In this document: positions 34,382 to 45,829 of the stretch, in pieces
Layout of the letters: the number at the start of each line of letters is the position of its first letter
Numbering within the stretch: the first letter of the stretch is position 1
Source of the DNA: Agrocybe praecox
Lineage: Eukaryota; Basidiomycota; Agaricomycetes; Agaricales; Agrocybaceae
Direction of reading: 5' to 3'
Length of the DNA stretch: 64,000 nt
Assembly: GCA_964017145.1 (NCBI GenBank)
Contig: OZ024841.1
Span: forward strand, 1 to 64,000
Made by a program: the position numbers and the translations under genes
Notes under the pieces: model-generated
What the model was told of the DNA's origin: nothing
The model's input: the letters and a program-made list of their open reading frames with translations, nothing else
Databases searched by the model: none

Positions 34382-37172
34382 TCAATCACTTGCTGAAGAA
34401 AGACGAGAACAAACCGCGATGAAATCCTCTATGATCAATAACCACTGCTTATGAGCCGCTGAGTTCATTTTGGCCCCAATGCCTCCGTAAAACAAAGCAG
34501 TGACCATGCTGAAAAGGCTGTTCAGGCCCGGTCTGCAAAGCGGCTCCCAATCTCCATCCATCTGGCTGAAGTCAATAGATCCACTACCATCGAGTCTCCA
34601 TACGGGTTGCAGGGTCGTCCACCACTTGAGCAATTGGGTGCTGTATGTTGTGGTTGATACGGATTTGATGGGTGGACGCCACGTTGGAAGCCGAGCGCGT
34701 TGAATCCAGTCGCCCACGCAGGCCGGTCGTTTCGAGGTCTTCAGCTTCTTGACCTCTGTATACCTATGAAGATGTTCAAAGTTTGACCATACCTCCAGAA
34801 GATCCCGCCAATGAGGTCCGAGTTTATCAGATATTTGAAACATTTCCAATGCTTTTCGAAACCAAGGGTCTGCGTCTGGGCTGGCCTCCAAGAAATCCGA
34901 ACCATCTGGAACCACAGAGCTACTCCATGACAATGCCGTTGCTGTGGCATTCGTGAACAGAGTGTCGGTTGTGGTGCAAGATGATGTGCCGGCACTCGAG
35001 CAACATTGTTTGGATGGAGGTACGTCCAAATCTTTCTCTCTTTCCTTGTTGTCCCTCTTTTTACCACGTCCGCGTAACGATGATATTGCAATGATCACTT
35101 CATGAGGCGCTGACGACGTAGCAGGTAGCTGGCCGCCAGAGGGAACAGAAGGGAGTGATGGATCGGTAAGTATTGAATTGTTAGGCTCGTTTGTGGCTGG
35201 ACAGGGCTGCGGAGAAGCACGGGGAGATGGAAGGATAGATTGTGCAGGAGAAGGGGCGCGTAAGGAAGCGCGTGACGACACTGGCAAATGGGAAACAGTT
35301 TGAGATAGCAGTGGCAGAGGCTGGGACCCGTCGGAGGTTGACGCCGATAACGTCGTTTGTACAGGGCTGGTGGTCTCCGTTTCCATGGCCGACACCATAG
35401 TCGACGGACCCATATCTCTCTCGTCTGGTGATGAGGCCGTCGGCTGTTCGCCTGATGACGTTGGGAGATCGACTACGTCAGTTGTTGCACCGTCCTCCTC
35501 GACTTTGGTTGCATCCAGTGCAAAAAAACCCTCCTCGATGTTTAAAGTGCGCGCCTGGCATTCAGCAGGGGCTAGAAAAGAGAGTAAATACAGAGTACAT
35601 AGATTGTAACCACATAACGAGAACTTACTGAAACACTTCTTCAGATATTGTCCGTAAATTGGCATGATGAGCTTTTTGTAACGTGCTCGTTCTGCTCTTC
35701 CAAAATTCATCCTAATATCACCACTTGTGGTGCCCGAATGAATGCTAATCGGTGTTAAGGTAAAGGTAAGTGGCATAGAAAGTGAATGAAAAATAAAACG
35801 GACCTAACGACATTCAAACGTCCACTATGTGCAGGTTCGGGTCCACCAGTAATGAGTGTCGCGTGCCATCCTGTGGCCTCGCATAAAAGATCTAGGATGG
35901 GTTGAACGAACCGAACAAGACCTTGGATACATCTGAGAAAGAAGGTGAGTGACACTAGTCGCAAACATGACGAGATACGTACCTTTGTCTATCCGCAGGA
36001 GCGCTTGGTAGTGGGCCTTTCATTGCGCCCTCCCACTTAGCAAGAGCGATGCCATGGTCCTCCGTTGCTTGCAACTCCCACCCTTCTTGCTCCACCATTG
36101 GAAGTGACTTGAACATACTTTGTGCAATCTTCTCATGACAAACTGCGACAGCGCTGAAAGACGATTTTTCTGTCGGTGATTTATGCTTTGCCAATCACAC
36201 AAAACACAACCAACAACAAAATCCAGAGAAAGAGTGGGCTAGACCTAGATAAGACAACTCTCTCCCTGTCAGTTCGGGGGTGGGAATAAAGTTACTTCGT
36301 TCCTAGGAATGGTTTGTTGGTGTAAAGATCGTATAGGTTTAAGAGTTTGTGATGAGCTTTTGTTGTAGACAAAAGTTTGAGATCGATTGAGAGAGAAGAA
36401 ATCAAAGTGAACGTATTCCACTTTGAAATCAGAGTAAACGTCGAAAAAGAAGAGAATAATCGAAGCTTGGAACGTTTTCCAAGCTATAAAATTGACTGCC
36501 GAGACTGAGAATTGACTGAACGAATACTGAACTGAAAAATAGCTTCTTGAATCAGTACAATTGTCCTATGATAGGGGTGTACTTCTTGTACTCTACTTTA
36601 CAGGATCTAACTAGCTTTTATACTACAAATCCTGCAAGACATGAGTAATCGATGACAAGTAAGTTTGAAACAAATGACAAAGAATAAGGGGTTAAATGAA
36701 TAAGCTGACTGAGCGAGTGAGTCAGGAATGACAAAGAAATGGGTTGAAACGATGGAAAAGAAGGAGAAAACTGTCCATCGATTGATGAAATGAGTAAGAA
36801 ATGAATAAGAATGAGTAATAAATAAAAAAGTTGACTAATGCGCAGCAAAGAATGACCAAGCACGTCTTCTTGAATGATAAATCAATTATAGTTGACTTGA
36901 CGATTAGTGAAATCGACGGATGGAAGGAATCGAGCTATTTCCAGCTGATAGATTGCTATATTTGGCAGATGTAACCTTAGCGTAGCCGCGTTGTTGATGT
37001 ATCAGTTCCCGTGACTCATAGTGACTCGTGATAGGCATGTGACATTGAATCATGTGTTTGGAATGATGGTTGCACAGCCGCTTGATGGCCTAGGCTTTGC
37101 ATGATGTCATCGAAGTCTTTTGATGGAGTAGATGGGATGCAACGGATTTAGATAAGTGGTGAATATGCTGTG

Positions 37173-37589
37173 TCATCGTGTGATGTAAGCGTAGGCATAT
37201 CTTATCTTCTGCATGATGCTGAGGGACACTTGTGATTGTGGGATAGCAATACGGGGTCTTGTGAATAATGCTGGTGCTGATTTCCTGGTGGTCGTTACTG
37301 CGAAAACTATAATTCCTCGTTCATAATGCACGATTTCCTCGAGGCGAATGATTTTTGATGTGTCGTCCGGTTGAATTCTGTATGTAAAACTGATGGTGTC
37401 TCCTTCTTGAAAAATGTGATCCTCCATGTAATGTGTCGCTAGCCAATATTCGCAATTTTCGTTTGCATCAAAAACTCCGGCAATTTGAATAAACAGATAT
37501 ATCAACGCTTTGTTGATTTTCTGAGGTCCAGAAGAATTGACGACATCCTTGGACTGTTGAACAAAGGATTGAACAGAAAGGGAAGACAT
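37173..37589 (-). CDS. Unknown 138-residue protein inside the insertion
   Basis: An open frame from ATG at 37589 with ordinary amino-acid composition (FVQQSKDVVNSS, YWLATHYMEDHIFQEGDT, HYERGIIVFAVTT). I see no signal peptide, membrane segment or known motif. It lies next to the left end of the nested element and could be cargo of the larger insertion. Evidence for a real gene is only length and composition. Confidence 0.35.
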   Translation of the reverse strand: MSSLSVQSFVQQSKDVVNSSGPQKINKALIYLFIQIAGVFDANENCEYWLATHYMEDHIFQEGDTISFTYRIQPDDTSKIIRLEEIVHYERGIIVFAVTTTRKSAPALFTRPRIAIPQSQVSLSIMQKIRYAYAYITR

Positions 37590-37638
37590 TTTTCAGAGTT
37601 GAACACGTAAGACGATGAACGTTGAGAGGACACCTGTA

Positions 37639-38597
37639 GCAGTCATTTGATGTCTTCATATAGGGTAGCTGCCAAACTATATGCATGTATCCAGAATGGT
37701 ACTGGCCAGGTTGGTAGTTGCCAGTCCGACGTCATGTAGATGTAAATTGTCATGTGATACTCATGTGATAGGGTGCACAGCCACTTGAAGTAAATTAGAG
37801 CTGTAGTCAGGTGATCAGTCATGTGATTGGGTGCACAGCCACCAAAACTAAAATTATATGGTTGCGTAGAGAAAAATTCAGGGATCATGCTAAATATTTT
37901 TCATTACATAAGCATCAATGATTCAGCCACAAAACGCAAAATACTTTTTGAACCTTGTGTATAAATCAAAATAAAAGATTAAAATATTCATAGCAGGCTG
38001 AAAAAAAAAGCTAAAATCATCAAAAAATGTGTGCCATACTATATTAGGCTTGACCTACCTAATTAGGCAAAGTGTTCTAAAATAGATCTGAGCTATAAAT
38101 AAAGATATTATCTACTCAATACACAAATTTTCCAAAAATAGAATTTGTGCTAAAAATAGATCCATTCTAAAAATAGATTTGGTCGTATTTGGTCTTGTCT
38201 TAGTTGCCATCATTAGGCATTGATGGGCCTTTACACACAATCCTCAAAGTCCAAAGTTCACTTGCCTTATTGAGGTGTTTGGGCGTGACATCACTTAAGT
38301 CCTGAGTTGTTTGTTGTTTGGGTGCATTGATGGCTGATCATGCTTTATTTACTATTTGTTTGTATTTGAGGCCATAAAATTGTGGCAGTGGACCCTGAAT
38401 ATGTAAATAGAGGCAAGCAAAAAGTCATGCTTTTGTATTTCGATGCAATCAGTAACAACCAGTCACAACACATGACTTGTCAAGAATATAGGCAGTAGAA
38501 AATATATGTCTGGCAACTGCCAGCCCAGGTAAGTACCATTCTGGATACATGCATATAGTTTGGTAACTACCATGTTTTCATGTCATAAAATGACTGC
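37639..38597. mobile_element. 959-bp inverted-repeat element (MITE-like), copy 3 of the shared-core family
   Basis: Inverted repeats of about 87 bp (37639-37725 and 38511-38597) share GCAGTCATTT at the tips and a perfect CAAACTATATGCATGTATCC block (37673 onward). TA flanks both ends (37637-37638, 38598-38599). The core is about 85% similar by eye to 22480-23060, in the same orientation, yet the terminal repeats are unrelated to those of that copy. Confidence 0.9.
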
Positions 38598-39433
38598 TAT
38601 GGCTGGAGAGGAAGGAGTGATTTGTCTTGGATCATGGCGACGGTTTCATGACTTTAGCCTAGACTGAATAGATTTCGGAAGAATTGGTGCCTTAATGTTG
38701 CGATAGAGTCGTGATGGGAAATTAAAATGGAGAATACGAAAAAGGAAATATTGAAATTTAAAAAATAAACGAATGATCTCTTATGCAATTTCAGGTTCGT
38801 TCATGTTCAATCAAATATGACGCATGACAGCGCGACGTTGCAACCCTTTGTTGATGACCTGTTTCTTCAGCTCAGCCTCGATTTCGATGCGATGGGAGAC
38901 GCGCCAGAAGTTAACAGGAGACTTTCGACGGGGGCGATCAAAGGATTGTCCAGTAAGTTTGCATATCAATGTTCGATATGGGTTCTCAGCGCCGGAATCC
39001 TTAGGATCGAGATCGTTGTCCTTCATGTATTGATAGGCCATCCAACATTTGATTTGCTGGGAACAGGTGGTAGAACGTCATTTTCATTGTAAGTCATGAT
39101 GGTCACAAAAATACGCACAGCTTTTCTGAATTCCACCAACCTCCTTCGATCAAGATGTCGTAGGATCTCTTTCTCGAAATCTTCTGGGCTCAGTAGCTCC
39201 TCTCGCAGTTCTTCATGCTCGGTATCTGGAGAATCATCGTCGACACTCGCTAAATGCTCTGGTGTGGGCTCGCTATCATGTGGCAAACTGATAGGAAATC
39301 GCTTAAAGTAGCAACGCTGGATAGTCGCGATCGCATCTGCTGCATAACCTCCCAGGACACCTGCTGCATAAGCCTCCTTCTCGGAAAGAAGGAACTCTTT
39401 TCGGGAGCCTTTGAACGAGCCTGGATTTACCAT

Positions 39434-39839
39434 TCTGTAGCCCGGTAAGTCATATATCATGCTTCTGAAACAGAAAACTTACTCGTAAATTCGTATTTTC
39501 AGCTGACAGAAAGCTAGGATGGGGGATGGGCAATCCACAGGTACGCGTAAAACGACTACTAGGTCTTTATTTTTCTTTCTGAGTATCAATCTAGATCGCA
39601 CCTTTACAGATGTCCGAAAAACAAGCATCAAAAAATGGAAAACGAGGAATTCAAAAATTTGGGCACTCGTCTGGTCATTCACCTCATTTTTCAACGACAC
39701 GCCCCGAATATTCTATCCCACAAATAGTTAAAGGAAAGCAGGGTCTCTCAGTCATGAGTTTTATACCCCATTCCACAATAATCGAAATAACATAAAAGCC
39801 AGCATTTCAGACGGTCAAATCATCACCAAGCTAACCAAC
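39434..39839. promoter_or_regulatory. Shared divergent promoter region, pair 2
   Basis: 406 bp between opposed start codons of the two pair-2 genes, the counterpart of 27780-28403. No specific element was recognised. Confidence 0.4.
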
Positions 39840-41186
39840 ATGCAACTCCCAAATCAAACCCAGTCTCAACAAGTTTCTTCTGATTCTCAGACACCGACTG
39901 CCGATGGCACTTTTGCCCTCTCCACGGAGGGTGTTACGCCTGCCGTTGGCGCAACCAATGTGGACGAATCTACGGCAGATAATAGGCCTGATACCCGCCA
40001 TAGTATGTCACAGATTATTTCTTCTTTGTTCATTGTCATTTAATCCCGCATTTTTCTAGGATCTCGTCCCCAAAATGTACCAGCAGCTTCAGGCAAGTTC
40101 ACACTGTATATCTATTCCTCGCTTAACCAGGCAGCTAATTTTTATTTTTTTCAAAGATCACAGCATGCACGTCCCGCACGGCGTATCCTACGACGCTAAC
40201 CATTCGGCGATTCAACCTCCGAACCCTGCAGACATGATACCTCCCTCACCTGCACCCTTTGGTCCAGGCTATTATGTCGTCACCTTTGGCCAAGAAGTAG
40301 GAATCTTTCAAGCATGGTGAAAAAAAATTTAAAGTTCATTTTCGAAAATCAATCTGACGTCGGATCATAACCTATCAGGATGATTGCACACCTCCCGCTG
40401 GCGAATTTCAGGGAGCTCTCGTACGAGAGCTTCTATACTTGGACCGAGGCCCATGTGTTCTATACGGAGGAGTTCAAGTTGACGCTGGCAATGTTAGAAT
40501 CCGTAGGGGCGGGATAATTGGACCCTGTCAGCAAGGAGAACGATCTGGGTCTGCCTCTTCCCAAGCCCCTACATCCACCTCTGTTGCTGCTTCAACGGCT
40601 CCTTTGGCTCCTGTCATTCTGCCCACGTCCTCTACCAACTCATCTGGTGCCGGTACCACTGCTGTGCCCTCTGAAAGCGGATCTGCAAATCGACCAATCG
40701 AGATCCACTCTAATGCTCCAACCCCCGCCCGTCCTGGTACCGAATCTATGCCAATTTTTGTTCATTCGATGGACAATACTCCTGCTGTAACGCGCAGGGT
40801 CAGATTCAACACTCTATCTCGTCCTGCTTCACTGATAGGCAACCCAAATGAACGGGGTCGCGAAAAAATCTTGGTTCCAGACACCCCTGTTCAGCAGCCT
40901 TCTCAACGTAAACCAAACCCCCGAGTTGTAGTGATTGACGAATCGGATGACGAAAGGCTGGCATACCTTCCATCATATCCTTCCAAAAACAAACACCCTA
41001 CAGTGGCGATCAAAAGTATCGCACGGCCATCACGTGCCGTCCAAATTCGACGCGTCGGACGCAAAACGCGTCAGAGTAGCATAAATATATAGTCGTTTTG
41101 TACATAAAACATAGGAGAATAAAATAGTAGTACTTGGAAAGACGAAATAATAGTTACATGAGTCTTAAAATATAGAAAAATGAAAT

Positions 41187-42416
41187 CAGAAGTGTGCAAT
41201 TCTTTTGCTCACAGTCTGTCACCTGTCAAGATCTGTTAATATCTTATCATCGAAAATAGATATTACCTACCGGTTTTCAATACTTGGTAGCCCCACCTCG
41301 TGCCTTTAGCAACGCCACAACACGTCGAGGCATACTTTCATAGAGAGTATCCAGTGCCTTCTGGGGGAAATTGGCCCATTCCTCTTGAAGTGCAATCCAT
41401 AACTCCTCTTTATTTGTCAGGAGTGGATTTCTGGCACGTACAAGAGCATCGAGTTGGTCCCACACATGCTCAATAATATTCATATCCGGGCTACTTGGGG
41501 CCCATGGCAAGCGTTTGACATTTTTCTGCCAGAACCAATCTTCGGCAACCCGAGAATGATGCTTCGGATCGTTGTCCTGTTGAAAAATGAGGCCGTCCTT
41601 CCCTGTACGACGAATCTTAAGATCTTTGAGAGTCCCAAGAAATTGCTTATCAAGAATTTCGACATAATCTGGGCCGCACATAATTCTGTCAATCCGGTGA
41701 AGCCTTCCCATGCCCTTCGATGTAATCATACCCCACACCATTAAATTTCCGGCGCCATGTTTGATGGTCTTTTTGATAAATCGGTCGTCTAGTGCCTGTC
41801 TGGGCTGGAACAATGCATATTGGCGGCCATCGGACTTGAACAGGAGGAATTTGGACTCATCCAAAAATCCGACCCGTTTCCAATCCTCCACAGTCCAGCT
41901 CGTGTGAGCTAAGGCCCAGAGCCGCCGCTTCTCCCGGTTGGCCGGAGAAATGTAGGGACGAGACCTATGGACACGGCAAACAAGGCCGTAGGCCTTGAGG
42001 TTGCGTGCAAGGGTGTGCCGAGAGACTTGAGGGAAGGCTTTCTTTACAACTTCTGTTGCGTTAGCCGCCTCGGTTTTGGCAAGCATTCGTGTGGCAATCC
42101 GGACTTCTTGGGCGTCCAGCTTAGGTGGACAGCCTGTCTTGGGTGCAATATAATAAGGATCGTGTGATTTTTCGTAGCGTTTGAGAATGCGAGTGACAGT
42201 AGTGCGATGAATTCCGATTTTTTGAGCAATTTCATCATTGCCCATGGAGAGCTTCTTGAAACCGACAACACGGGCAACTTTGGTGGGGGATGTGTAGACC
42301 ATGTTTAAAAGAAGGTGTTCGAAGTTGTTTTGGAATTTTTACTGCTTTCCCCATCTTATAATACTCTCTTTATTGTCAAAAAATGCGGTGAGCATAAGTA
42401 TTGCACACCAATATCT
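41187..42416 (-). mobile_element. Tc1/mariner-family DNA transposon
   Basis: Contains an intact transposase gene. Imperfect inverted ends flank it: GTGTGCAATTCTTTTGCTCAC at about 41189-41209 and the reverse complement of GTGAGCATAAGTATTGCAC at about 42391-42409. The outer boundaries and the expected TA duplication are not clear, so coordinates are approximate. Confidence 0.75.
41277..42302 (-). CDS. Tc1-type transposase (DD34E), intact
   Basis: This 341-residue enzyme cuts and joins transposon ends. The N-terminus carries paired helix-turn-helix regions (MGNDEIAQKIGIHRTTVTRI and a second with VSRHTLARNLKAYG). The catalytic triad is visible: Asp in VGFLDESKF, Asp in FQQDNDPKHHS and Glu in MNIIEHVWDQL, with 34 residues between the last two. 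RRLWALAHTSWTVEDWK and the C-terminal ESMPRRVVALLKARGG are usual Tc1 features. No intron or stop interrupts the frame, and its length is normal for the family. A start 12 codons in is possible but the first ATG fits better. It is one of the few potentially active transposases in the window. Confidence 0.95.
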   Translation of the reverse strand: MVYTSPTKVARVVGFKKLSMGNDEIAQKIGIHRTTVTRILKRYEKSHDPYYIAPKTGCPPKLDAQEVRIATRMLAKTEAANATEVVKKAFPQVSRHTLARNLKAYGLVCRVHRSRPYISPANREKRRLWALAHTSWTVEDWKRVGFLDESKFLLFKSDGRQYALFQPRQALDDRFIKKTIKHGAGNLMVWGMITSKGMGRLHRIDRIMCGPDYVEILDKQFLGTLKDLKIRRTGKDGLIFQQDNDPKHHSRVAEDWFWQKNVKRLPWAPSSPDMNIIEHVWDQLDALVRARNPLLTNKEELWIALQEEWANFPQKALDTLYESMPRRVVALLKARGGATKY

Positions 42417-43312
42417 GCAGTAAAACATACATTTATCATTTAAAATTCATTGATTACTCTAAAACATGTTTTAAAACTATTTAATACTCATTAATGATTG
42501 TAAAACATTAAATTTTGGGTTAATAGATGCACTGTAGCATTCGTGAGGCGGACACGTTTAGAGCACATGATGAGCATGCGATACTTTTGATCGCCACTGT
42601 ACATCTCCACCATTGTCACCTCTCAATCGTGCTACTGCACGTAGCATTCGAGAGACTCGGAACTCGGCAATCTCACAGAGCCAGCCACCACGCCACCTTG
42701 TGTCATACTCCAACCGATCCCCAGCACCAAGAAGTTCCGGCCAGATGAGCAGGATTTTGGCTGCTGTTGATGCTGCTATTCCTATTCCTGGTCATTCATC
42801 CAATGTTCAAACCCTTGGTGAGCCTGAAGCAACTAGCACGCCAACCCCACGGCCATTTCCAATTATTCCACGTACACCAATTACCCCAGAAAATGGAGGT
42901 CGACGTTTCCAGCCACTCTTTTCTGACAGCTCTTCGATCCCATCCCCTGACGATCTTGAATTGCAGCTGAAGAAGGAGGCCAGCTACCGTCGCTTTTTAG
43001 CTATCCAAGCCTGCTTCAACGAACTCGAAGATAACATGAACATTGATGATGTGATTACCCCCACCCTGTCTCCATCTACCAGTCAAATTGCAGGATCATC
43101 CAACTCTTGCCCTACTCCAATGTTTGCTCCATCTACTGGTCAACTTGCAGAATCATCCAACTCTCACCCTACCCCATGTTTCCTCCAAATTCGACTGGGG
43201 AATCGGCACACGAATCTGACTCAGATTCTGAATTCAATGACCTCCCGGAGTTGACGCCTGAAGAATACGATGAACTCTATGAGTCAATTCAACATTTAGG
43301 CCCGGCATAGAT

Positions 43313-43696
43313 AGTATAGCTTCCACCCTCTCCAAAAAAAATTTACATCGCTTTTCCATCCTCCAAACAGTATGCCCTATGCCAAATAACTCTATGACTG
43401 TATGCTCCCCTATGATGACCCTATGCTATCCATGAACCCTATGTTTATGCTAGAAACAGCCCCTCTATGTTAACGTCAACACCCTAATTATGGAATAGCT
43501 TGGACTTATAGTACATATACATTTTTGTGTGGCCCCGAAATAAAAAGAAATTTTTTAGGACAATATGGTTTGAATGTCAACTAGTGAATGAAATTTTCAA
43601 ATGAGATCCGAGAGTGATCAGGTACGAATCTCTATATATTAATCTGTTTTAGCCAACAGTACCGAGTACTGAATATGAAGCTGGTCAGTTGCCCAA
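43313..43696. other. Intergenic, nothing recognised
   Basis: A CTATG-rich stretch (TCTATGACTGTATGC, CCTATGATGACCCTATGC) near 43375-43460 is a degenerate simple repeat. No gene was seen. Confidence 0.4.
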
Positions 43697-44182
43697 CTAC
43701 ACCTCTTCGAGCGCCATTGCCACAAGTCTATGGTATTCTTCTTCATCCACCTGTATTTGTGAAGCACGTTTCTTTGATAATCTTACACGTCGTCATTATT
43801 TCACACTCAGTTAGAAAATGACTTGGAGAGGAGAACTAACCAGTACGCCCATGCCTTGATCTTAAGCTGTGATCGATTGGACTCGCGATAGCGGCACTGT
43901 GCTTTACGGTGCCGTTCCTTGAAATCATTGTTGGCTTCGGGCAAGCGCACTGCTTTACTCCTGTCAGCATGTATGTAAATCGTTAGTTACGCAGAACATA
44001 AAAGTTCAAATGGCAATAATAATTGCAATTTACCTTCGAGCTCTATCAAGTGCTGTCCGACGTTCTCGTTCAATGTTTCTGAACATTAAGTATAAGGTGC
44101 GTTAGTCATGCATTTGAGTCAAATTTGAGTAGCTATAACATTGAACGCACAGTAGGTAGGTTTCTCGTCTACTGCTTGACAT
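43697..44182 (-). CDS. Small basic-region protein, bZIP-like fragment
   Basis: Exons 44182-44151, 44078-44034 and 43960-43841 join in frame. They give MSSSRRETYLLNIERERR, then TALDRARRSKAVRLPEAN and RHRKAQCRYRESNRSQLKIKA. The Arg/Lys-rich RxxNR-type run resembles the basic region found in many small agaricomycete proteins. The last exon probably carries EEEYHRLVAMALEEV and stops at 43697-43699, but no acceptor joins it without creating a stop. The gene may be degenerate, or I have mis-set the last intron. No leucine zipper is visible. Confidence 0.4.
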
Positions 44183-45500
44183 CAAGGACTTGCCATTGAC
44201 CTTTGGTGGCATTAGGGGGAAATTGGTGAGGGTTCGCAACAGAGGACAGCTGGGTTAACCAGGAGGGATATCCACATATTAATAGCCACAGATAGCTCCG
44301 AAAGGTATTACCCCAAGTATTACCTCGTATAAATTTAGCGTGGTGCCAGACGAAATCACCACTGAACAGCTAAAGGTTCGTGTGCTGCGTGAAGAAATTT
44401 GACTTATCATATTGGATGTTATTAAGCCTTGCAGAATATGAAGGTAGTGATATTATCAAAAGAAAAATCTATGTATTGTCAGAGATTGGCATTTACCTGA
44501 ACAAAGAATAAAACACGATTGATTGTAATTTGAATTGAATAGGCCAGGGAGTGGCCGACCTTCGAGAAGTGCGATAAATCACAAGTTTTGATATACGTTC
44601 ACAGTTCGTCATGCATCCCTCCCTTTAAGTTATAATGTAGAGCGCGTAGGAATGCAGAGGAACTGCAGAAACAAATTTAACCACTGAAATTATAATATTG
44701 CATCCACAAGAAATGATTTACATTGTACACAAAAAACGAAATCACCACGCAAGTACGAACTTAAACAACAGGTGACTATTTATAGACTACTTTGTATTCA
44801 TGCACATTATTTCTTCCCTTTACCAGCCCAATTCCCTTGATATTTTGAAGGGAGAGAGAGGCCGTATATCACGTCAGAGGCCTTTATAAATATACCTATC
44901 CTTTACCAACGATAATCCAATCATACGAAATCTTGGTATTGAGAAATTTATTTATTTAAGATGTTAACTAATACACACAGACTACTCTACCAACGACTAA
45001 GACTTGTTCTACAGGAGGGGTGTGCTTACTTTAACTACCACCGCTTACCTACAGTACAATGTAGCATACACGCTGTAACGTGAAAATTAAAGGTCGAACA
45101 AAACCGGAAGCAAAAAGGCGCATACAAACCTTTTAAATACATCCAATTACCCATTGAACTGATCGTCATCGCATCGGATTCGAATCTTGCAGGCTGCTTC
45201 AATAAACATGTCGTGTCTGAACAAAGGCCAACACTTTCTGGTAGTGAAGCAAATATGTTAGTGTGCTGCAACAGATCAAAGACGCATTTACCTACCTCAG
45301 TTGGCTATTAATGCAAGAGAACAGAGGTGGTGAACGTCAGCTCAACAGCTAGTTACGAGCACCAAAGGAGGTATGACTTACGGTGCATTGACGGGATGGT
45401 GTGGTGGTGAGAGTTGAAAAATAAATAGCAAGTGATATTTTAAGTTAGTTGTGTGCCTTCGAGTGCGGAGGACGAAACTAAAAAAAAAATTGAGTGAAAT
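44183..45500. other. Intergenic, no gene supported
   Basis: Ordinary AT-rich sequence. The open frame 45035-45271 (minus) has no motif and no splice partners. Confidence 0.4.
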
Positions 45501-45829
45501 CGTGGAACAAGTTAGACACACCTGGGGTGGCATTCCTTCATTCGTCCTGCTCCTCCTGTAAATGTTTTGTCTCCATCATGGGGGTAGGTCCTTCAGCAAT
45601 ACTTACCGTGCATCGACATTGTGGGGCCACATGTTGACGGTGGTGTCCGCGTTCGGGTTCTTCGGGCTCAAGCAGCAAGCAGTGAAATTCCCTACAGGCA
45701 GTTTCAGCAGTCGCAAGGCAAAAACAAAACAAAAAAGGAAAGAAAAAATCAAAGAAAAAGCCACATACGCATGCCTCACAAGCGCCCTTATTCCATCCCT
45801 GCGAACGTTTGGATCACTATTGGTACCTG

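Larger units (their letters stand above)
36147..38833. mobile_element. 2.67-kb insertion with 8-bp target duplication
   Basis: GACAGCGC occurs at 36147-36154 and 38826-38833. The 2671 bp between (36155-38825) exactly interrupts exon 2 of the host gene. Eight-base duplications are typical of hAT and KDZ-type DNA transposons. The ends (TGAAAGACGATTTTTC at the left, the reverse complement of ATGCGTCATATTTG at the right) are not inverted repeats of each other. No transposase is visible. It contains a short open frame (37173-37589) and a nested inverted-repeat element (37639-38597). Its class is unknown. Confidence 0.75.
34382..39433 (-). pseudogene. Trp-rich agaricomycete protein, paralogue of 28404-30716, split by an insertion (pair 2)
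   Basis: Exons on the minus strand are 39433-39119 (315), 39056-38826 joined to 36146-35983 (395 in total), 35932-35804 (129), 35744-35629 (116) and 35571-34382 (1190). The first four lengths are identical to those of the pair-1 gene. With one copy of the 8-bp duplication removed, the frame runs LQRRAV-AVCHEK and aligns residue for residue with GVEKKNYAALRDK of the paralogue. The coding capacity would be 714 residues with no other lesion seen. Shared blocks are RPRRK..NFWR.SHR.EIE, GWHATLITGGPEP, MNFGRAERARYKK and a Trp-rich C-terminus (HWRDLLEVWSNF, RPACVGDWIQRAR, WWTTLQPVWRL). It is head-to-head with the gene at 39840. As it stands the insertion breaks exon 2. Confidence 0.85.
39840..43312 (+). 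pseudogene. Acidic protein with hybrid-binding-like N-terminus, pair 2, interrupted by a Tc1 element
   Basis: Early exons (from 39840) splice in frame, one through a GC-AG intron (about 40092-40155), to GPGYYVVTFGQEVGIFQAW. Across the next intron this continues FYTWTEAHVFYTEEFKL. The pattern YYVV.G...GIF..W...EA...Y resembles the RNase H1 N-terminal hybrid-binding domain. A one-base frameshift near 40480 is needed to continue into AGNVRIRRGGIIGP and the Ser/Pro-rich region to 41093. A further fragment (about 42613-43312) carries MSRILAAVDAAIPIP, like TSRVLDALDAAFPST of the pair-1 protein, and an acidic end (EFNDLPELTPEEYDELYE) after another one-base shift near 43168. I infer that both pieces were one gene, now separated by the Tc1 element at 41187-42416. 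The join is less certain than the two halves. Confidence 0.55.
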
